Below, piece by piece: positions 57,493 through 64,000 of a stretch of DNA of 64,000 nt (within the stretch, counting starts at the first letter, position 1; each line of letters opens with the position of its first letter). A program made the translations under genes and the position numbers. Location of the stretch: assembly GCA_022784645.1 (NCBI GenBank), contig JALFZG010000053.1, positions 1 to 64,000 of the forward strand, read 5' to 3'. The notes under the pieces are model-generated. The model did not search any database. It was not told the origin of the DNA and saw nothing but the letters and a program-made list of their open reading frames with translations. The DNA comes from Bacteroidales bacterium. GTDB lineage: Bacteria; Bacteroidota; Bacteroidia; Bacteroidales; Paludibacteraceae.

Positions 57493-58272
57493 TTAGAAGA
57501 GTGACAATTGCTCTATTACAGGTGCATTTTTTTGTTTGGTCTTATCAGATTTGGCAGGTTTCACAGATTTTGTTTTAGCCAATTTGTCATCTTTGGGCGC
57601 GCGCAGTTTGGGAACATTGGATTTCTCTATTTGGCCAAAATATGAATTGAAGAATATCTCTCCATTAAAATGCCTTGGCATAGATGCTTTGGTAGCGCTG
57701 ATAACCACAGATTCCAGTTCGGGCAACTTGATTACTTCCGTTTCAACCAAGCCAGAACCATGCAGTTTTTTTGCTGCAAGATACCAAATGAAATTCTTTT
57801 CCTTGAGGCAATACGGCACCACTTCCATCGGATCTTTACCAAACTCTGACCGATAGGTTATCTGCAACGCAAGTTTATCTCGCATGGCTGAAAAGATCGC
57901 TGCTAAATGTTCTGAGCCATCATTTAGCGGCTCGAAGAGGATTCTCCTACGAATATCCGTTGTATTATCGAGCAATTGATTGGAAAATTCCAAACTCTTC
58001 AGAAGATGACTGCGGTAGCCATCTGAAGCCAAGTCGTCGAAATTCGAGATATAATACACATATCCGCCCGACAAATCGCAACCAATAATCAAGCCAAAAA
58101 TTTCTCGGATCGCTTCTTTATGACGATGAAACGATCGAAGAGGATAAGTAGCCTCGCGCTTTTCATTAAGTGAAGACTTTGCCCACCGGCGATCAATCTC
58201 AGCTTTTGTAATGCGTCCAGCCGAACGAATCGTATCGATTAGCCAAACATATTGCCCATATAAGTTAGCCAT
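57493..58272 (-). CDS. WYL-domain protein with C-terminal clamp-binding motif
   Basis: 259 residues from ATG 58272. An N-terminal helix-turn-helix-like part (TIRSAGRITKAEIDRRWAKSS) is followed by a WYL domain (LALQITYRSEFGKDPMEVVPYCLKEKNFIWYLAAK). The tail is Lys-rich (KDDKLAKTKSVKPAKSDKTKQKN) and the protein ends in QLSLF, the sliding-clamp-binding pentapeptide. WYL regulators sense DNA-damage or other ligands; this tail is unusual in my knowledge. Own promoter, then the ABC-F gene. Confidence 0.82.
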   Translation of the reverse strand: MANLYGQYVWLIDTIRSAGRITKAEIDRRWAKSSLNEKREATYPLRSFHRHKEAIREIFGLIIGCDLSGGYVYYISNFDDLASDGYRSHLLKSLEFSNQLLDNTTDIRRRILFEPLNDGSEHLAAIFSAMRDKLALQITYRSEFGKDPMEVVPYCLKEKNFIWYLAAKKLHGSGLVETEVIKLPELESVVISATKASMPRHFNGEIFFNSYFGQIEKSNVPKLRAPKDDKLAKTKSVKPAKSDKTKQKNAPVIEQLSLF

Positions 58273-58296
58273 AGGAGTTTGTTTTAATATCGCATG

Positions 58297-58328
58297 CAAA
58301 GGTAATAAAAATAATTGAGGTGTGCAAA
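58297..58328 (-). promoter_or_regulatory. Promoter for the WYL and ABC-F genes
   Basis: -7 TACCTTTG (plus CAAAGGTA 58297-58304), 20 bp, -33 TTTG (plus CAAA 58325-58328). Confidence 0.75.
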
Positions 58329-58361
58329 TTTTTGACAAAGAAAAAATAAAAAAAACAAAAA

Positions 58362-58392
58362 ATACCCTCCCGAGGCTATTTCGGGAAGGTAT
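58362..58392 (-). terminator. Terminator after the TPR gene
   Basis: ATACC-c-TCCCGA / TCGGGA-a-GGTAT hairpin with a seven-base loop, followed on the minus strand by TTTTTTG and more T. It ends 34 bp before the WYL promoter. Confidence 0.8.
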
Positions 58393-58395
58393 GTA

Positions 58396-60450
58396 TTATT
58401 TTTCAGACCAAGAACTTATCAGTTGGTCTTCCATCAGATAAACTTCATCTAGCCGAATCCCCTTCTCTACCAGTAATGGTCGATCTGGCCGAAATGCAGC
58501 CAAAAATTTCTTCAAATCAGCCATCTGCATCATCGCTCTTTTATATGATTGATATGCATCCATACGCTTATCCTGAATAAAATGGATATGCCCCATATTA
58601 ATCCAATCGTTTGCGTTGGTCATATTCGTTTCTTCAAGCCGTTTGAAATAGCGGATTGCAGCTTCGAAATCATCGCACACAAAAGCACACCATATTATTT
58701 CGTGCGCGATGGTAGCATTATTGGGTCTAAGAAAATCCAATTTATAGAGAATGGCTAAGGCCTCTGCGAAGAGCTCTAACCTTATTAATACATTGGCTTT
58801 CTCATAAAGATATGCCTGAGAATCGGGTTTAATTTGGAGCAATAATTCGCACATTTGAAGCGCATCATCGTAATCACCTATTGCGAAATAGCAATATTCC
58901 ATCTGGCGATATAGCCATTCGGAACTGCCCAGTTGCTGCATTTTTTTATATGCTTCAAAGGCTTTTTCATACTCACCAATCTTCTGCAAGCAAAGCCCAT
59001 AATGACCATATACTTCTGCACTTTGGAGCGTATCTGCAATTTGGGCATATATTTTGGCGGCCATTTCATACGCCCGACAATGCATCAAGCAAGATGCAAT
59101 AATTCTCTTATCTGCCGCAGACGTATAAAGCAATCTGAATACCGTAGAATCAGGCAACTGGGAGAGTGCTTCAAACGGATTTTGGATTTTCCAAGGATTC
59201 AAGCGGAAAAAACGATAGGCTTGGCGCACATAATCATTGCACAGAATTCGGCTACCAGTTTCTGCTTCCGAATCCTCAGCTTCATTGCCCGCTTGCTCCA
59301 TTAGTTCAGATACAGACTGTCCGTTGATAAACCCAATCCTGCTGAGGGTGGAGAGAAATGCGAACCGATCAGAATCACACAAGTCATTCATGTGGAGTAT
59401 ACGGAAAATGGGAATCTGCTTTCGCGCCTCTTCAGGCAAATAGTCGGGATCATACGGAAGCCACCATCTGAATGGTTCAGAGAAAAATGAAGAAGAATAC
59501 ATGTCTTTAAACATTGCAAAATGCGTATCGAGATGCTCTTCTGTCAGCCGAATCATTTCTTGCCTGTTTTCTTCTAATATCTCCTGGAAATCCTTATCCA
59601 AATGAGCCGAGAAATCATCTAATTCATCTTGCGAAATTTTTTCTGATTCCATGGTTTTGGGCATCAGCTTATTGATTAAAGGCGTCATACTTTTCTGGAG
59701 CGAATAAAACGCTTTGTTAGCCCAATCTACTCCAAGTGTACGTACAATGCATACCATGGCAGTTGTAGCAAAAACGCGTTGATCGTCAGAATCAAGCAAA
59801 TCTTGAACGGCAGCTACAATATCGGGGAAGAAACGTAACCTGTCGTCATACACCAAAAGCAGTAGCAGCACACTTACCCACGCACGTTCTCGGATAGGAA
59901 TGAGATAATGCTCTTCAGCAGCTTCTATCAATGCCAAAAAACCTTTCTCAGAAAACGAACGGAGAAGCGAAAGCGTAAGTCCGGAAATAGCCAAATACGC
60001 TTCAATCTCCATAGCCGGATCGGCAATCAATTTTCTAAAAAGCAATAAATGATCGTCATCGGGCTTAGAGAGCCACATAGTACGGAAGGTTGGATCTGCA
60101 TTATCCACACTCTCAGGGTCGGGATAAGTAGGGATAACGCAATTATCCGGACGCAACATCTCTCTAAATTCATAATCCGTATTATTCTGTAACCGATGAG
60201 CCAAATATACTTCATCCACCAACTCATATGTATCATGAATCATGGCATCAATCAGTTCCGAACGACGAGGATCATTGGTTCCTGAAAGAAAATAATCTAC
60301 CAAATACCGATAGTTTTGCTGAATAGATTGGAGCTGGTCTGCTAATAACGCATTCCCCGTTTCCATCACAACCGGACGGAGAATAGCCAATGCATGCCCC
60401 AGCATTCTGCTATGAAGCGATTTAGATATGACTTTATATAACTGCTGCAT
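58396..60450 (-). CDS. Large tetratricopeptide-repeat protein
   Basis: 684 residues, cytoplasmic by composition. The first 400 residues are helical without clear family motifs. From about 455 several TPR units appear: AYEMAAKIYAQIADTLQSAEVYGHYGLCLQKIGEYEKAFEAYKKMQQLG, YFAIGDYDDALQMCELLLQIKPDS and FAEALAILYKLDFLRPNNATIAHEI, and the last repeat is DKRMDAYQSYKRAMMQM. TPRs are protein-binding scaffolds; the partner is unknown. Its stop is shared with a terminator at 58362, and its start follows the GT2 gene by one base. Confidence 0.85.
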   Translation of the reverse strand: MQQLYKVISKSLHSRMLGHALAILRPVVMETGNALLADQLQSIQQNYRYLVDYFLSGTNDPRRSELIDAMIHDTYELVDEVYLAHRLQNNTDYEFREMLRPDNCVIPTYPDPESVDNADPTFRTMWLSKPDDDHLLLFRKLIADPAMEIEAYLAISGLTLSLLRSFSEKGFLALIEAAEEHYLIPIRERAWVSVLLLLLVYDDRLRFFPDIVAAVQDLLDSDDQRVFATTAMVCIVRTLGVDWANKAFYSLQKSMTPLINKLMPKTMESEKISQDELDDFSAHLDKDFQEILEENRQEMIRLTEEHLDTHFAMFKDMYSSSFFSEPFRWWLPYDPDYLPEEARKQIPIFRILHMNDLCDSDRFAFLSTLSRIGFINGQSVSELMEQAGNEAEDSEAETGSRILCNDYVRQAYRFFRLNPWKIQNPFEALSQLPDSTVFRLLYTSAADKRIIASCLMHCRAYEMAAKIYAQIADTLQSAEVYGHYGLCLQKIGEYEKAFEAYKKMQQLGSSEWLYRQMEYCYFAIGDYDDALQMCELLLQIKPDSQAYLYEKANVLIRLELFAEALAILYKLDFLRPNNATIAHEIIWCAFVCDDFEAAIRYFKRLEETNMTNANDWINMGHIHFIQDKRMDAYQSYKRAMMQMADLKKFLAAFRPDRPLLVEKGIRLDEVYLMEDQLISSWSEK

Positions 60451-61403
60451 TAGAACTGCTTATCAATCAGATAGTTGTTTCGTTCAATAGAATTGCGGAT
60501 TATGAGTTCACCGAGGAATCCTGCAAGGAAAAGCATGCAACCGAGAATCATTGCCAAAATAGCTATATGGAACCAAGGGTTATTGGCAATAAGCATAGCT
60601 CTTACGCCCGAGCAAATAGCCCATAGTTTATATGCTGCAAGCCCAAAAACCACGAAGAAACCGATAACAAACGACAGCGAACCAATCAAGCCGAAGAAAT
60701 GCATCGGTTGCTTTCCGAACTTGAATAGGAACCACAATGTCATTAAATCGAGATATCCATTAACGAAACGATTAATGCCAAATTTTGACACACCGAACTC
60801 ACGCTTACGATGCTGCACTACTTTCTCACCAATGCGAGTAAAGCCAGCATTTTTAGCAAGATAAGGAATGTAGCGATGCATCTCACCAAAGACCTCAATA
60901 TTTTTCACTACCTCTTTTCTATAGGCTTTCAAACCGCAGTTCATATCGTGAAGTTTGATGCCTGTCACCCAACGAGCTGTAGCATTATACAGTTTTGACG
61001 GCAGATTCTTAGTAAGCGCATTGTCATAACGTTTCTGCTTCCATCCGCTTACCAAATCATAGCCATCTTCCATTACCATTCGATACAATTCCGGCACTTC
61101 ATCGGGAGAATCCTGCAAGTCTGCATCCATCGTAATGACCACATCGCCTTCTGCTGCCTTAAAGCCGCAATAGAGGGCTGCCGACTTGCCATAATTATGC
61201 CTAAACTCAATGGCATGAACCACTTCTGGAGCTTGCTTACGAAGCGTTTCAATCACTTTCCAAGAGTCATCCGTAGAACCATCATTCACAAAAATTACTT
61301 CGTGAGAGAAAGAATGTTCGTTCATTACCCGCTCAATCCACTCAAATAAATGTGGGAGCGATTCCGCTTCATTATACAGCGGTACAATAATAGATATATC
61401 CAT
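60450..61403 (-). CDS. GT2 glycosyltransferase, DPM1/ArnC-like
   Basis: 317 residues from ATG 61403. DISIIVPLYNEAESLPHLFEWIE, VIFVNDGSTDDSW, VVITMDADLQDSPDEVPELYRM (DxD region) and GMHRYIPYLAKNAGFTRIGEKVVQHRKREFG identify the polyprenyl-phosphate sugar synthase type. Two C-terminal helices (about 230-260 and 272-305) fit ArnC/GtrB proteins. It would make polyprenyl-phosphate-linked sugars. Downstream of DUF4199 by 4 bp, a pair I know from other Bacteroidota. Confidence 0.9.
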   Translation of the reverse strand: MDISIIVPLYNEAESLPHLFEWIERVMNEHSFSHEVIFVNDGSTDDSWKVIETLRKQAPEVVHAIEFRHNYGKSAALYCGFKAAEGDVVITMDADLQDSPDEVPELYRMVMEDGYDLVSGWKQKRYDNALTKNLPSKLYNATARWVTGIKLHDMNCGLKAYRKEVVKNIEVFGEMHRYIPYLAKNAGFTRIGEKVVQHRKREFGVSKFGINRFVNGYLDLMTLWFLFKFGKQPMHFFGLIGSLSFVIGFFVVFGLAAYKLWAICSGVRAMLIANNPWFHIAILAMILGCMLFLAGFLGELIIRNSIERNNYLIDKQF

Positions 61404-61407
61404 ATTA

Positions 61408-61989
61408 TTAATCCTGATTTTCGTTATCTTTATTTCCAAAAGGGAAAATGAATCGCGCTTTAATGCGTTGCACCATAGGAGCCAAAATAAGTCCAGCGAT
61501 TGCACCTATAAACATATCAAACATACTGTAATAAACAGAGACACGAATAGGAGTAAGCAGGGAAGGCATCGTTTCTGCAAACGTATCCAGTAATACCTTA
61601 TCCATATCAGGCTGCTGGTTAACTGCTTCAGTAAGCATCTTCATTGTTGAATCAAACATGGCAGGCAAAAAGTCAGTATCCAACCACATCAAATATGCAA
61701 ACCGCAATATGGCTGCTATAATAGATGAGCATAAGAACAGCCAAAGAATATAAGAATAAGCTTGACTGAAACTAATAGTTCCACCACATTCAAACTGCTT
61801 ATAATGCTGTGCTGCACGATAGATGCCATATGCTACATAAAATGTTAGCAGCCAAGAGAGAAGCCACAAAGAGGGATGACGCAACTGCTGAGCGCTCACG
61901 ATAAAATTAATCGTGAACCAAACGCCCATTTCGAGCCCCATCAGCATGGCGTGATTAACTGGATTGGGTTTGTTTTGTAAAGATGACAT
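61408..61989 (-). CDS. DUF4199 membrane protein
   Basis: 193 residues with four helices (GLEMGVWFTINFIV, LLSWLLTFYVAYGIYRA, LWLFLCSSIIAAILRFAYLM, FDMFIGAIAGLILAPMVQ). The start, middle FGGTISFSQAY-like segment (ECGGTISFSQAYSYILW) and C-term match DUF4199. Function unknown. Own promoter at 62041-62072, co-transcribed with the GT2 gene. Confidence 0.88.
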   Translation of the reverse strand: MSSLQNKPNPVNHAMLMGLEMGVWFTINFIVSAQQLRHPSLWLLSWLLTFYVAYGIYRAAQHYKQFECGGTISFSQAYSYILWLFLCSSIIAAILRFAYLMWLDTDFLPAMFDSTMKMLTEAVNQQPDMDKVLLDTFAETMPSLLTPIRVSVYYSMFDMFIGAIAGLILAPMVQRIKARFIFPFGNKDNENQD

Positions 61990-62040
61990 ACGTATTATGT
62001 ATTTAGATTACAAAAATCCGAAAATTACTCAAATCGTATG

Positions 62041-62072
62041 CAAAGATACGCATTTTTTTGCAATTGAACAAA
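62041..62072 (-). promoter_or_regulatory. Promoter for DUF4199-GT2-TPR genes
   Basis: -7 TATCTTTG (plus CAAAGATA 62041-62048), 20 bp, -33 TTTG (plus CAAA 62069-62072). Confidence 0.75.
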
Positions 62073-62098
62073 TGAAAAGTGCGATTTTGTTGAAAAAA

Positions 62099-62130
62099 TT
62101 TGGATATATGGAAAAAAAGCATTATTTTTG
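62099..62130 (+). promoter_or_regulatory. Promoter for the Crp/Fnr gene
   Basis: -33 TTTG 62099-62102, 20 bp, -7 TATTTTTG 62123-62130. Divergent from the DUF4199 promoter. Confidence 0.7.
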
Positions 62131-62181
62131 CATCAAATTTCAAGGCATCGCAATTTAGGTATTAGGTAAGCGACTGTTTTT

Positions 62182-62886
62182 ATGATAAAAATCGACCCCG
62201 AATTTGAGCAGAAGCGACTTTGGGAAATGAACGAAGTTTGGAACGTTCTAACCTTCGAAGAAAAAGAGTTCATCACCCGAAATGTAGAAATCTGCCAATA
62301 TAAAAAGAATCAAGTCATTCACCACGAAGGTGACGTTCCAACGCATGTAATGATGCTTGGTGATGGTAAACTTCGTGTGTATAAGGAAGGCGTAGGGAAT
62401 AAGCAGCAAATAATCCGCATGCTTAAGCCTTATGATTTGTTTGCTTATAGAGCTGTTATTGCTGGCGAAACCTACAATACAGCCGTAAGTGCTTTTGAGC
62501 AATCAGTAGTTTATAAAGTTCCCAAAGATATTTTCCTTGATCTCATCAAGAACAATCATCATTTTTGCTATTTGTTTATGATAGAGATGGCTAAGGACTT
62601 GGGTAAATCGGATGCAAAAGTAGTTAATCTCACCCAAAAGCATATCCGCGGTCGATTGGCAGAAGCATTATTAACGCTCAAGCAGGAATACGGACTTGAC
62701 GAAGATGGCGCCACTATTTCTATGTATATGGGACGAGAAGACTTGGCTAATCTCTCCAACATGACCACTTCCAATGCGATCCGCACGTTATCTCAATTTG
62801 CACAAGACGGCATCATCTCCCTCGATGGAAGAAAGATTAAAATATTGGACGAAGAGATGCTGATTAAGATTAGCAAACTCGGCTAA
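62182..62886 (+). CDS. Crp/Fnr family transcription regulator
   Basis: 234 residues. The N-terminal cyclic-nucleotide-like barrel runs from VWNVLTFEEKEFITRN through HHEGDVPTHVMMLGDGKLRVYKEG and YDLFAYRAVIAGETYNTAVSAFE; the dimer helix is around 130-150. The C-terminal winged helix (RGRLAEALLTLKQEYG, MGREDLANLSNMTTSNAIRTLSQFAQDGIISLDGRKIKI) has the recognition helix LSNMTTSNAIRTL. No Fnr-type Cys cluster is seen, so oxygen sensing by Fe-S is unlikely. Targets unknown. Confidence 0.93.
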   Translation: MIKIDPEFEQKRLWEMNEVWNVLTFEEKEFITRNVEICQYKKNQVIHHEGDVPTHVMMLGDGKLRVYKEGVGNKQQIIRMLKPYDLFAYRAVIAGETYNTAVSAFEQSVVYKVPKDIFLDLIKNNHHFCYLFMIEMAKDLGKSDAKVVNLTQKHIRGRLAEALLTLKQEYGLDEDGATISMYMGREDLANLSNMTTSNAIRTLSQFAQDGIISLDGRKIKILDEEMLIKISKLG

Positions 62887-62986
62887 TACTACATAAAATT
62901 AAATATTTATAGCATTCGCACTATAAAAATGTTCCTTCATACTGACAGATAAGCATTAGATATATTGCTACTCGTTATCAAAAATT

Positions 62987-63016
62987 AGTGAGGCTTCCCG
63001 ATTGGGAAGCCTCACT
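62987..63016. terminator. Bidirectional terminator between crp/fnr and infB
   Basis: AGTGAGGCTTCCC (62987-62999) and GGGAAGCCTCACT (63004-63016) form a perfect 13-bp stem. On the minus strand it is followed by AATTTTTG, a T-run suited to ending infB. Confidence 0.88.
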
Positions 63017-63036
63017 ACATATAAATCCTCTCCAGA

Positions 63037-64000
63037 TTACAACTCTTTCTTCACTTCAATCGTTTCAAACGATTCTATGATATCATGCTCGAGCAAATCG
63101 TTGAAAGAGCGGATATTCAGACCGCATTCCTGATTGGTAGCCATTTCCTTGACATCGTCTTTCTCATGCTTAAGCGAAGCCAATTCGCCTGTAAAGATTA
63201 CGATACCATCTCGAATAACGCGCACCTTGTTGCCTCGCTTAATCTTACCTTCGCGTACCACACAGCCGGCAATCGTACCCACTTTAGAGATTCGGAACGT
63301 TTGGAGCACTTCGAGCGTACCTGTAACTTCCTCCTTCGTCTCGGGAGCAAGCATACCTTCCATAGCCGATTTCACTTCTTCGATAGCATCGTAGATAATC
63401 GAGTAGATGCGAATATCCACCTCTTCGTTTTCGGCCATACGCTTAGCACTGGCAGTCGGACGCACATTGAAACCAATGATGATAGCATCTGAAGCAGCAG
63501 CCAACATCACATCGGAATCCGAAATGGCACCTACAGCCTTGTGAATCACATTCACCTGAATATTCTCAGTAGAGAGCTTAATCATAGAGTCTGCAATTGC
63601 CTCGGTAGAACCATCCACATCGGCCTTGATAATAAGGTTGAGTTCTTTGAAATCACCAATAGCCAAACGGCGACCAATCTCCTCAAGACCCACATGTTTC
63701 TTAGTGCGGATAGCCTGCTCACGTTGTAATTGCTCGCGCTTATTGGCAATCTCACGTGCTTCTTGCTCAGTAGCCATTACATTGAATTCATCACCAGCTT
63801 GAGGTGCACCATTCAAGCCAAGAATAACGGCTGGTTCACCCGGGAGAGCTTCTTTGATGCGCTGGTTACGCTCATTGAACATCGCCTTAATGCGGCCATG
63901 AGAGGTACCGGCCAAAACTATATCGCCCATGTGGAGTGTACCATCAGATACAAGAACAGTAGCTACATATCCCCTACCCTTATCAAGTGAAGATTCAATA
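63037..64000 (-). CDS. infB: Translation initiation factor IF-2, C-terminal part (runs off the right edge)
   Basis: About 320 residues of the C-terminal half are visible, and the frame continues open to 64000. Reading in, [27 protein letters not shown] is the start of domain II, followed by [73 protein letters not shown], and domain IV with [25 protein letters not shown] and [25 protein letters not shown]-2 places initiator tRNA on the 30S subunit. The G domain lies outside the window. Confidence 0.96.
   Translation of the reverse strand, partial: IESSLDKGRGYVATVLVSDGTLHMGDIVLAGTSHGRIKAMFNERNQRIKEALPGEPAVILGLNGAPQAGDEFNVMATEQEAREIANKREQLQREQAIRTKKHVGLEEIGRRLAIGDFKELNLIIKADVDGSTEAIADSMIKLSTENIQVNVIHKAVGAISDSDVMLAAASDAIIIGFNVRPTASAKRMAENEEVDIRIYSIIYDAIEEVKSAMEGMLAPETKEEVTGTLEVLQTFRISKVGTIAGCVVREGKIKRGNKVRVIRDGIVIFTGELASLKHEKDDVKEMATNQECGLNIRSFNDLLEHDIIESFETIEVKKEL

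Overview
The window reads as chromosomal DNA of a member of the Bacteroidales (phylum Bacteroidota), probably a gut- or rumen-type lineage. The evidence is the phylum-specific promoter (TTTG about 20 bp before TAnnTTTG, found at more than ten gene starts), type IX secretion parts (a sorting-domain protein and PorE), and families typical of the phylum: DUF4271, DUF4199, HYC_CC_PP, the winged-helix DUF2582, and a SusC/CirA-type TonB-dependent receptor. Genus cannot be fixed from the sequence. Almost all genes are intact. Both edges cut genes: a SecD scrap at the left, infB at the right.

Layout. 1-3919: secreted proteins with InlB-like repeats, a T9SS-sorted protein and an outer-membrane barrel; the first 140 bp look like a chimeric join. 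3920-7085: MATE exporter, ribosomal protein S15, acyltransferase. 7139-7375: an array of triloop hairpins. 7397-10095: DUF819 membrane protein and Omp85-like barrel. 10318-10405: a strict 11-bp periodic array, then FemAB-like protein, DUF354 protein and UDP-GlcNAc 2-epimerase (surface glycan genes). 14036-22327: acyl carrier protein, a NamZ/sodium-symporter pair for MurNAc salvage, trmD, then the block yidD-rnpA-hemD-DUF4271, a LOG protein and an acetyltransferase. 22393-27737: tRNA-Arg followed by a metal-uptake cluster (FeoB, FeoB-associated Cys-rich protein, HYC_CC_PP protein, TonB receptor with a His-rich loop, secreted HMA protein). 27898-28948: tRNA-Leu and about 1 kb of non-coding repeats. 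28949-33917: PfkB kinase, TlpA-like lipoprotein, a probable small RNA, an AAA ATPase remnant and a PIF1-type helicase. 33921-42011: MATE, phosphoglucomutase, HflX, a proofreading-less PolA and divergent ung. 42041-43587: more 11-bp arrays and an IS982-type element that has replaced the 3' end of a sugar transferase gene. 45191-51335: OmpH, bactofilin, DUF1015, PorE, thyA, folA. 51458-64000: Bcp, nuclease, HAD, RdgB, Tat-type dipeptide epimerase, Uup-like ABC-F, WYL protein, TPR protein, GT2, DUF4199, Crp/Fnr regulator and infB.

The points that most deserve a second look are: (a) the 11-bp-phased degenerate arrays in at least four places, always intergenic; (b) the hairpin array with CAATCAA linkers; (c) PolA with its 3'-5' exonuclease domain deleted but a clamp-binding QLDLF in the linker, and a WYL protein ending in QLSLF; (d) a compact candidate small RNA at 31413-31520; (e) a possible bistable leader upstream of ung; (f) a 152-bp structure bounded by 29-bp inverted repeats. 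All functional statements are read from sequence and family knowledge; no search was run.
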